A program made the position numbers and the translations under genes. A stretch of DNA of 10,754 bases from Syntrophomonas sp. (lineage in GTDB: Bacteria > Bacillota > Syntrophomonadia > Syntrophomonadales > Syntrophomonadaceae): NCBI GenBank assembly GCA_003444615.1, contig DLUN01000020.1, forward strand, positions 1-10,754, written 5' to 3'. Below are positions 5,604 to 10,754 of the stretch, piece by piece. Positions within the stretch are counted from its first letter, which is position 1, and every line of letters starts with the position of its first letter. The notes under the pieces are model-generated. The model was not told the origin of the DNA. It worked only from the letters and a program-made list of their open reading frames with translations, and searched no databases.

Positions 5604-6995
5604 TTAACCAGTAAAGGAATTGAAAAACGCATTATAAGCTTTGTAGGCCATGTAAATATCAGCTTTGCTGGCCACTTCAAAAGGTGAATGCATACCCAGA
5701 AGAGCCGGTCCGCAATCAACTACCTCCATGCCGTAGCGGGCTACATACTGGGCTACGGTGCCTCCTCCTCCCGCGTCCACTTTGCCCAATTCTCCTACCT
5801 GCCAGATAACCCGGTTATCATCGAAAAGCCGGCGTATCTGACTCAAAAACTCAGGATTGGCATCATTGGAATCATATTTGCCTCTGGAGCCAGTGTATTT
5901 AGTAAGGACCACACCCCGCCCCAGATAACTATTATTCATTTTTTCGAATACATCCAGGTAGTTGGGATCTACCGCCCCGTTAACATCGGCTGATAAGCAA
6001 TATGAATCAGCTAGAGCCTTTCTTACGGTATAATAGTCAGCCCCACCTGCTTTTTGCATCAGCTCAGCTACAAACAGTTCTACTACCAGGGACTGCAACC
6101 CGGTATTGCCGCTGCTGCCTATTTCTTCTTTGTCGGCGAACAAACACATGGCCGTCCGCTGAGGAATAGCCGCATCCAGGATAGCCCTCAGTGAGGTATA
6201 GGCACATATACGGTCATCCTGGCCAAAGCCTCCTACCATACTGCGATCCAAACCTACATGACGGGCTTTGAAAGCCGGCACAAACTGCAGTTCCGCCGAA
6301 GTAAAGTCATCTTCTTCTATACCATAGCGCTGCTCCAGCATTTTGAGCACCGCACTTTTAACCGGGTCTTTGGCTCCAGTTGCTTCGGGACGGCTGCCAA
6401 TCAGCGCGTTGAGACTTTCCCCGGTTATCGCCTCAGACATTTTCTTCTCCATCTGTTCCTTGGCTAGGTGAGGCAGTAGGTCAGCAATGGTAAACACCAG
6501 GTCGTTTTCGTCCTCACCCAGCTGTACGTCCACTCTGGTACCATCCTTTTTGAAAATAACACCATGTAGTGCTAAAGGCATAGCCAGCCAGTGATATTTT
6601 TTAATTCCTCCATAGTAGTGAGTTTTCAGCATGCTGAGTCCCTCTGCTTCATATAAAGGCCGGGGTTTCAAATCAAGACGCGGGGTGTCTATATGAGATA
6701 CCACCAGATTTATACCTTTACGTAAATCCTGCTGACCGATAATAATCAGGGCACAGATTTTGCCTTTGGCTTCCATATACAGTTTGTCTCCTGCTTTAAT
6801 CTCTTTCACCTGATCCAAGGGCTGAAATCCGTGCTCTAAAGCTATTTTTCTTACGTATTCAACCGCCTCACGTTCGGTTTTAGCCAGATTAAGAAAGTCG
6901 ATATAGTTATCGGCAAAAAGGTAAGCTCCTTGAGCCTCCTCTTCATTCATTTTAATCCAGGCATTATTTTTTAGATCTTCTCCTATTTCGCTCAT
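5604..6995 (-). CDS. M18 family metal-dependent aminopeptidase
   Basis: Cytosolic aminopeptidase of peptidase family M18 (aspartyl aminopeptidase/aminopeptidase I group), which uses two metal ions to remove N-terminal residues from peptides. Metal-ligand motifs are all visible: VVSHIDTPRLDLKP (His101, with Asp103 nearby), GGFGQDDRIC (Asp260/261), ADKEEIGSSGNTG (catalytic and ligand Glu290/291), SADVNGAVDP (Asp337) and LLGMHSPFE (His436). DAGGGGTVAQY (407-417) is another family motif. The length of 463 residues is typical, and there is no signal peptide. The ATG at 6995 has AAAGGAGG about eight bases upstream. It lies 53 bases downstream of cvpA on the same strand, so the two may share a transcript. 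The repeat-rich gap after its stop separates it from selD. Substrate preference cannot be read from the sequence. Confidence 0.93.
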   Translation of the reverse strand: MSEIGEDLKNNAWIKMNEEEAQGAYLFADNYIDFLNLAKTEREAVEYVRKIALEHGFQPLDQVKEIKAGDKLYMEAKGKICALIIIGQQDLRKGINLVVSHIDTPRLDLKPRPLYEAEGLSMLKTHYYGGIKKYHWLAMPLALHGVIFKKDGTRVDVQLGEDENDLVFTIADLLPHLAKEQMEKKMSEAITGESLNALIGSRPEATGAKDPVKSAVLKMLEQRYGIEEDDFTSAELQFVPAFKARHVGLDRSMVGGFGQDDRICAYTSLRAILDAAIPQRTAMCLFADKEEIGSSGNTGLQSLVVELFVAELMQKAGGADYYTVRKALADSYCLSADVNGAVDPNYLDVFEKMNNSYLGRGVVLTKYTGSRGKYDSNDANPEFLSQIRRLFDDNRVIWQVGELGKVDAGGGGTVAQYVARYGMEVVDCGPALLGMHSPFEVASKADIYMAYKAYNAFFNSFTG

Positions 6996-7048
6996 AAATG
7001 GGACCTCCTTTAGTCAATATATTTTAGTTTCTCTGACCCTATCCCGGT

Positions 7049-7681
7049 CTATGCACCGCTGTCCATCCCCAGCATAGCCTTTAACAGGGCGAAGATGTAT
7101 AAAAGCTTGGGAACTAAGTAGGAATCGTTCATGGCCTTCATAATAGCCTGAGCACCAGCATAGTTCAAATTAGCGGCTAGTTGGATGGCTGGTCGAAGTA
7201 ATCCTAAAAGAATGGTTATAATAAGCAGATTTTTTACAATAACTAAGGCCAGGCCTAAACCAGAATTGAACCAGCCCAGAATGCCCCAGGAAACCAGGGC
7301 ATTAGCAGCACCGAATATTATAGCTATGAGTCGGGCACCCACAAATGTTATTAACAGGAAGCAAGCTAATATAAGTATAAACTGAGCTAAAAAGTCAGCC
7401 GGTGTAGGAGCGGTTAGCTCATATTCTAAGACTCGTGGTATGGGCAGAGGAAGAGCTGTCACTGGCAGGTGCCCCGCTACCGCATCGGCTACAGCGGTGC
7501 GCAAACCGAATTTCTCTTCCAACAGCAGCACCAAGTCATCACTGAATAAAAGAGCAATAATAAACGCACCTATAGTGCCAAACAGGCCACCAAAAGATTT
7601 AACAAATCCCTGCCGCAATCCCACCAGTCCGCTGAGGACCAAAAGCGCCAGTATTATTAGATCTACCAGGTTGGCCTGCAC
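7049..7681 (-). CDS. CvpA family membrane protein
   Basis: Integral membrane protein of the CvpA family, named for colicin V production in E. coli. In Firmicutes the family's role is poorly defined. Membrane segments lie at about 5-22, 33-48, 100-122 and 140-163. The N terminus has the family pattern with Asp7 (LVDLIILALLVLSGLVGLRQG) and glycines at 18, 21 and 25. An amphipathic tail (about 165-205) follows. The length of 210 residues is slightly more than the common 160-180. GTG at 7681 is chosen because GGCGGTGAT lies just upstream, though this ribosome binding site is weaker than those of its neighbours. A TGT-TATAAT extended -10 lies about 30 bases before the start. The gene is divergent from the DedA-like gene at 7985. 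Confidence 0.85.
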   Translation of the reverse strand: MQANLVDLIILALLVLSGLVGLRQGFVKSFGGLFGTIGAFIIALLFSDDLVLLLEEKFGLRTAVADAVAGHLPVTALPLPIPRVLEYELTAPTPADFLAQFILILACFLLITFVGARLIAIIFGAANALVSWGILGWFNSGLGLALVIVKNLLIITILLGLLRPAIQLAANLNYAGAQAIMKAMNDSYLVPKLLYIFALLKAMLGMDSGA

Positions 7682-7710
7682 AAAATCACCGCCCTAAAAG
7701 TAACATCCAT

Positions 7711-7719
7711 ATTATAACA
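7711..7719 (-). promoter_or_regulatory. Extended -10 promoter element upstream of cvpA
   Basis: Minus strand reads TG-T-TATAAT. No good -35 is visible 16-18 bases upstream, which is tolerated when a TGn extension is present. The start of transcription would be near 7704, leaving a leader of about 22 bases before the GTG. Confidence 0.5.
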
Positions 7720-7762
7720 TACCGTTGTATGGCTAATCTTTAGCTATAATTAATAAAATATA

Positions 7763-7791
7763 GAGGGAGCAGTGCCATGACCTGCTCCCTC
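7763..7791. repeat. Long inverted repeat in divergent gap (10-bp perfect stem)
   Basis: GAGGGAGCAG and CTGCTCCCTC pair perfectly around a 9-base loop. On the minus strand the stem is followed by TATATTTTATT, which looks like a weak intrinsic terminator, but no minus-strand gene lies upstream to terminate. On the plus strand it is followed by AAAACCCCC. It could be the end of an undetected small RNA or a leftover of a lost leader. Confidence 0.55.
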
Positions 7792-7887
7792 AAAACCCCC
7801 GGAAATTATCAATGTGATATTTTTATTGTACCTTCCTTAAGAGGTAAAAGATATAATTATTTATAATAATATAGCAGATTAGTTAAT

Positions 7888-7904
7888 CACTAGATAAACT
7901 AGTG
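7888..7904. repeat. Inverted repeat CACTAG-ATAAA-CTAGTG, possible operator
   Basis: Six-base perfect arms separated by five A/T-rich bases lie 80 bases before the start of the VTT-domain gene. The size and symmetry fit a dimeric regulator site, but no regulator is known and the match may be chance. Confidence 0.3.
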
Positions 7905-7984
7905 CAGATGTTGATGATACCTACATTATACTGGTATTGTCTATCACCTTCCACTCATAGTAAATTATAGATGAGGTGGGGAAA

Positions 7985-8578
7985 TTGGAATTTACAGAAC
8001 TGACCAATGTCAATGAAGTTATTGCCTATGTGAAAACCTTTGGCGTTATGGCGCCTTTAGTAGCCTTTGGGCTCTTTGTAGTGCAAGCAGCCTTACCGGT
8101 TTTTCCATATGTTATTCTGGCCGCAGCAGGTGGACTTTTATTTGGTTTTAAGATGGGCTTTTTGCTTTCCTGGTCAGGCGCTCTAGTAGGAGCTACTATT
8201 GCTTATTGGGTTTGCCGGTTGTTGGGAGCAGATTGGGCCGAACGCAAGCTGAAACAGCGATTCGGTTATGATGTAAGTCGCACCGATAACTGGCTGGCTT
8301 TTTGGGGTATTGTGGCCGCCCGTATAGTGCCGGTAATTCCTACCCCGGTTATTAATGCCGTGGCTGCCATCAGTGGAGTGTCCTTCTGGAATTTTTTCTT
8401 TTCCTCAGCCATCGGCAAGATTCCTTCCGCCGTTTTATATACCGGATTGGGGCTGGCACTTTTTAAGGCCCAGGATTTAAAGTTGGCCTTGGCCATCTTA
8501 GGTCTTATAATCTTTTTGGCGGTTGGAGGACGATATTTTGCCAAAGGACGTATTTTTCATTTCTCCAACCGGAATTAA
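7985..8578 (+). CDS. DedA/TVP38 (VTT domain) family membrane protein
   Basis: Multi-pass membrane protein of the VTT/SNARE-associated (TVP38/TMEM64, DedA) superfamily. Members have been linked to lipid flipping, undecaprenyl-phosphate recycling and membrane homeostasis, but the role of this one is unknown. Hydrophobic segments lie at about 19-39, 41-60, 62-80, 103-122, 126-141 and 166-183. The re-entrant motifs are present: a first half LPVFPYVILAAAGGLLFG (37-54) and the diagnostic ARIVPVIPTPVINAVAAISG (112-131), followed by SFWNFF and AIGKIP (142-147). Arg113, Pro116 and Gly144 occupy the conserved places. TTG at 7985 is the preferred start because GAGG lies eight bases upstream. GTG at 7976 overlaps the binding site. 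The length is 197 residues. It is followed after 127 bases by the hexokinase gene on the same strand. Confidence 0.85.
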   Translation: MEFTELTNVNEVIAYVKTFGVMAPLVAFGLFVVQAALPVFPYVILAAAGGLLFGFKMGFLLSWSGALVGATIAYWVCRLLGADWAERKLKQRFGYDVSRTDNWLAFWGIVAARIVPVIPTPVINAVAAISGVSFWNFFFSSAIGKIPSAVLYTGLGLALFKAQDLKLALAILGLIIFLAVGGRYFAKGRIFHFSNRN

Positions 8579-8590
8579 TCATTTTGTAGA

Positions 8591-8606
8591 TATTTCCCGG
8601 GAAATA
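8591..8606. repeat. 16-bp perfect palindrome between VTT gene and hexokinase
   Basis: TATTTCCCGGGAAATA is perfectly symmetrical and begins 12 bases after the VTT-gene stop. No T run follows on the plus strand, so it is a poor terminator. It may be a regulator site for the hexokinase gene 100 bases downstream. I found no second copy in the window. Confidence 0.4.
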
Positions 8607-8705
8607 ATGAAAGAAACATTAATTTGTTAAATCAAAACAAAGGGTGTTGGGTATGACATCCTTTTTTCGACTTTTAAGCTTAGAACACATCACATATTAA
8701 AGGGA

Positions 8706-10007
8706 ATGATGAACCTGTTCAAGCACAACCCTATTCTTAATGAAATCAAAGAAAGCTTTAGACTTGACCTTTCTGCTCTGCAAGATATAGCAGAAGATTT
8801 CTATGAAGAATTAATCCTGGCTGTAAACGGGCAGCCCTCCTCCCTGCAAGCACTGCCTTCCTACTTACCCACCGCGTCAGGAAAAGAACAAGGTAACTTT
8901 ATTACCATTGATTTCGGAGGCACTAATATCCGCGTTAGTTCGGTAACACTGCAGGGGAATGGGAGCTGGTCAGTGCGGGCAGAAGTACGAAAACCCTTGC
9001 GGGATCCAAATCGGGAATATGATCTGACCACAACTGAAACCAGCGGCACCGAGGTTTTTGACTTTGTTGCTGACCTGATTGCCCAGGTATACAATAGTTT
9101 TCCTAGTTCCCAAATAGGGATGACTTTCTCTTATCCCATGGTACAGCACAGCAAAAATGAAGCTCGCCTGTTGCGCTGGACTAAGGAGTTACAGCCCCAT
9201 GACACTATAGGTGAAAGAATTGATCTTATGCTCACCGAATCTATTCGTCGCCGGGGGCTGGCTAAACTGTCTCTGGCAGCTATTATCAACGACACTACCG
9301 CCTGCGCTCTAGCTGCATCATATCAACACCCCGCCGTGAAGATTGGCTCCATTTGCGGAACCGGCCATAATTCCTGCTGCCTGTACCCGTATTTCCCCGA
9401 AAAGCCGCCCGTAATTATAAATCTAGAATCGGGAAACTTTAACCGGCTGCCTCTTAATGGTTTTGATAAACGGCTGCACCAGCATACTCTGGACCCGGAC
9501 CAACAACACCTGGAAAAAATGGTGGCGGGCAAATACTTAGGAGAAATGTGGCGTTTAATACTCTGGGAGCTTATCCAAAAGGATCAGTTACCAGAGCCTA
9601 GCCATCCTTTGTTGCAACAGCCTTTCGCGGTTAGCAGCGAACCATTAAGTTACCTGTATGCCGACCCCTGGGGTAATAGTGCCCGGCAATGGTATCAGCA
9701 GGCCGGGATAGACCACTATCAACCCTATCAGTTATTGATTTTACAGGACATCAGTGCTGCTGTCATTCACCGGGCTATTGGTTTAATTGCGGCCAGTTAT
9801 GCAGGTATACTAAAAAGCAACTCCTCTTCGGATGAGCCCGCTGTAATTGCCGTAGATGGTTCTGTTTTTCGCTTTCTGCCCGGATTCAAGCAGGGTGTTG
9901 AACAGCAGTTGGCTAATTTGCACCCCGACCATCCTCCCAGATTATTACTAACCCCAGAAGGCTCCAGTATCGGAGCTGCGGTCGCTGCTGCCCTGCCTTC
10001 TGTTTAA
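8706..10007 (+). CDS. Hexokinase of the eukaryotic HK/glucokinase family
   Basis: ATP-dependent hexose kinase (sugar to sugar 6-phosphate) of the hexokinase family usual in eukaryotes, unlike bacterial ROK or Glk kinases. The motifs appear in family order: ITIDFGGTNIRV (66-77, phosphate 1), MTFSYPM (139-145), LLRWTKELQ (155-163, with the Thr-Lys sugar contact), INDTTACAL (194-202, catalytic Asp196), GTGHNSC (218-224), INLESGNF (238-245, Glu241), LEKMVAGKYLGEMWRLI (269-285, Glu270), VDGSVFRFLPGF (383-394) and PEGSSIGAA (417-425, adenosine site). At 433 residues it is one catalytic unit. No signal peptide or membrane segment is seen, so it is cytosolic. The start is ATG at 8706 (or 8709), with AAAGGGA very close upstream. 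It is probably a separate unit from the VTT gene. The substrate may be glucose, mannose or fructose. Confidence 0.92.
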   Translation: MMNLFKHNPILNEIKESFRLDLSALQDIAEDFYEELILAVNGQPSSLQALPSYLPTASGKEQGNFITIDFGGTNIRVSSVTLQGNGSWSVRAEVRKPLRDPNREYDLTTTETSGTEVFDFVADLIAQVYNSFPSSQIGMTFSYPMVQHSKNEARLLRWTKELQPHDTIGERIDLMLTESIRRRGLAKLSLAAIINDTTACALAASYQHPAVKIGSICGTGHNSCCLYPYFPEKPPVIINLESGNFNRLPLNGFDKRLHQHTLDPDQQHLEKMVAGKYLGEMWRLILWELIQKDQLPEPSHPLLQQPFAVSSEPLSYLYADPWGNSARQWYQQAGIDHYQPYQLLILQDISAAVIHRAIGLIAASYAGILKSNSSSDEPAVIAVDGSVFRFLPGFKQGVEQQLANLHPDHPPRLLLTPEGSSIGAAVAAALPSV

Positions 10008-10021
10008 CTGAAAAACACGCT

Positions 10022-10043
10022 TTCCCCTGGGAAGTCCTCCCAG
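10022..10043 (+). terminator. Stem-loop after hexokinase; weak terminator
   Basis: Two mutually exclusive hairpins start 15 bases after the stop: TTCCC-CT-GGGAA (10022-10033) and CTGGGA-AGTCC-TCCCAG (10027-10043). Neither is followed by a T run, so termination is uncertain. The rest of the gap to 10178 shows no clear promoter or gene. Confidence 0.35.
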
Positions 10044-10177
10044 CATCTGGTAAAATTAACCTATCACTCCCATTTCCAAAAATATCTGAATATACTGCTG
10101 TATGAAGGACTGGTAATATTTGTCCTCTAGGCATACTGGATAAATCTAGTTAGGATAGGGACAAGGAGGTAGATATT

Positions 10178-10754
10178 GTGAAAAATTTGTTGAAAATTGT
10201 CTTTATGGTCGCACTCATCTGCTCCCCGTTACATAATTTTGGTTTTCTAGCATCGGCTGAGGCTGCGCCGGTCATTACCGTCAAGGCTTGTGTCTCATTA
10301 ACAGGCAGCAGCGATGGTTATGTTCTCCCCAGTTATCTGGTGAGTAAATATGTAGATGGGAAAGCCTACACCCCCAGCAAATCTCCGGTGGTGCGCATTT
10401 ACCGAGCTGCCAAACCCGGCCATAACTGTCTACCGGAAAAACCAGTAGTTCCGGCTCCTAGGCCAAAACCGGGTCCCAAACCCGAGACTCCCCAGCCAGC
10501 TCCGGAGCCACAGCCTAAACCAGAAGTTCCAGCACCGGCACCCAGTCCAGAACCTAATCCGCTACCCGAGCCTAAGCCGGCACCGGAACCAGCGCCTTCT
10601 GATTTTTCGGCTATGCAGAACGAAATGCTGGGTTATATCAATGCGGCCAGAGCCCAGCATAATTTGGCGCCCCTTACCTTGGACACCGCTTTGTGTAACG
10701 GAGCTTATCTGAAATCAAAAGATATGGCGGAAAACCTGTCTCTTATACACATCT
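10178..10754 (+). CDS. Secreted CAP/SCP-domain protein with Pro-rich linker, partial (3' end replaced by adapter)
   Basis: Probable exported protein with a CAP (SCP/PR-1/YkwD-like) domain. In spore formers such proteins are often envelope or spore associated, but the biochemical role is unclear. GTG at 10178 follows AAGGAGGT by seven bases. Residues 1-29 are a signal peptide: MKNLLK, a hydrophobic core (about 7-25), then ASAEA for cleavage. Residues 30-85 form a small region with two cysteines (38 and 84) and the pattern VSLTGSSDGYVLPSYLVS, which I do not recognise. Residues 86-140 are a low-complexity Pro/Lys/Glu/Ala linker. The CAP domain begins near 143 with MQNEMLGYINAARAQHN, then LTLDTALCNGAYLKSKDMAEN to residue 186. 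Codons after 10735 come from sequencing adapter, so the real remainder (usually around 80-90 more residues) is missing. Confidence 0.88.
   Translation, partial: MKNLLKIVFMVALICSPLHNFGFLASAEAAPVITVKACVSLTGSSDGYVLPSYLVSKYVDGKAYTPSKSPVVRIYRAAKPGHNCLPEKPVVPAPRPKPGPKPETPQPAPEPQPKPEVPAPAPSPEPNPLPEPKPAPEPAPSDFSAMQNEMLGYINAARAQHNLAPLTLDTALCNGAYLKSKDMAENLSLIHI
10736..10754. other. Nextera/Tn5 mosaic-end adapter sequence (artefact)
   Basis: The last 19 bases, CTGTCTCTTATACACATCT, are identical to the reverse complement of the Tn5 mosaic end used in tagmentation library adapters. They sit exactly at the end of the window and break the expected CAP-domain protein sequence. They are library sequence left in the assembly, not a chromosomal transposon end. 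Confidence 0.96.

Larger units (their letters stand above)
7682..7984. other. Divergent intergenic region with no gene seen
   Basis: AT-rich stretch between the minus-strand cvpA and the plus-strand VTT-domain gene. It holds the extended -10 for cvpA (7711-7719), a 10-bp-stem hairpin (7763-7791), a small inverted repeat (7888-7904) and the ribosome binding site GAGG (7973-7976) of the next gene. I see no protein gene, tRNA or recognised riboswitch. A TATACT (about 7928) is a possible -10 for the plus-strand gene but lacks a good -35. Confidence 0.6.

Noticed and set aside
5388..10034. TTCCCCTGGGAAG occurs at 5389-5401 and 10022-10034
   Set aside because: A 13-base repeat on one strand is expected roughly once by chance in a window this size, and the flanks do not match. 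It is not taken as a repeat family.
9913..10134. 73-codon minus-strand frame over the hexokinase 3' end
   Set aside because: It is antisense to conserved hexokinase motifs, has no domain, and no ribosome binding site was recognised.
10113..10136. TAATATT...CATACT upstream of the CAP gene as a sporulation sigma-E promoter
   Set aside because: The spacer is only about 11 bases, shorter than expected for sigma-E, and the -10 match is incomplete.
10736..10754. Tn5-like end as evidence of a real transposon
   Set aside because: The sequence is the engineered mosaic end used in library kits and sits at the very end of the contig, with no transposase or other transposon sequence.

Overview
The window looks like chromosomal DNA from an anaerobic, endospore-forming, low-to-mid GC Firmicute, most like the Syntrophomonadaceae and related Clostridia. 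The reasons are strong AGGAGG-type ribosome binding sites, frequent GTG and TTG starts, the order rpsF-ssb-rpsR-(MazG-like)-yybS-rplI-lonC, a Lon-like protease of the sporulation-associated LonC type, and a selenoprotein SelD. The taxonomic placement is inferred from gene content and order, not from a search.

Layout. Positions 1-3592 (minus strand) form one conserved translation and replication cluster. Read in the direction of transcription it is rpsF, ssb, rpsR, a palindrome that may attenuate, a MazG-like gene, yybS (DUF2232), rplI, and the 5' part of lonC, which runs off the left edge. A vegetative promoter (3669-3698) and a structured 5' leader lie before rpsF. Next, still on the minus strand, are an unrecognised 71-residue protein (3739-3954), a DUF951 protein (4017-4217), and selD (4277-5326). 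In selD an in-frame TGA at codon 15 must be read as selenocysteine, and a good SECIS-like hairpin follows it. Positions 5327-5603 hold no convincing gene and carry hairpin-rich, dispersed-repeat-like DNA. Then come an M18 aminopeptidase (5604-6995) and a CvpA-family membrane protein (7049-7681).

At about 7682-7984 gene direction diverges. To the right, on the plus strand, are a DedA/TVP38-type membrane protein (7985-8578), a hexokinase of the eukaryotic (HK/glucokinase) family rather than the usual bacterial ROK or Glk type (8706-10007), and the start of a secreted CAP/SCP-domain protein with a proline-rich linker (10178 onward).

The last 19 bases (10736-10754) are exactly the Tn5/Nextera mosaic-end sequencing adapter, so the assembly stops there and the last six codons of the CAP gene are not biological.

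The strongest points are: (1) the Sec-encoding selD, which a standard gene caller would shorten to start at 5272; (2) the eukaryote-type hexokinase; (3) the adapter at the contig end; (4) the small unrecognised gene next to DUF951, in a place where some Firmicutes carry ychF. I found no CRISPR array, transposase, rRNA or tRNA gene, and no clear multi-gene novel system.
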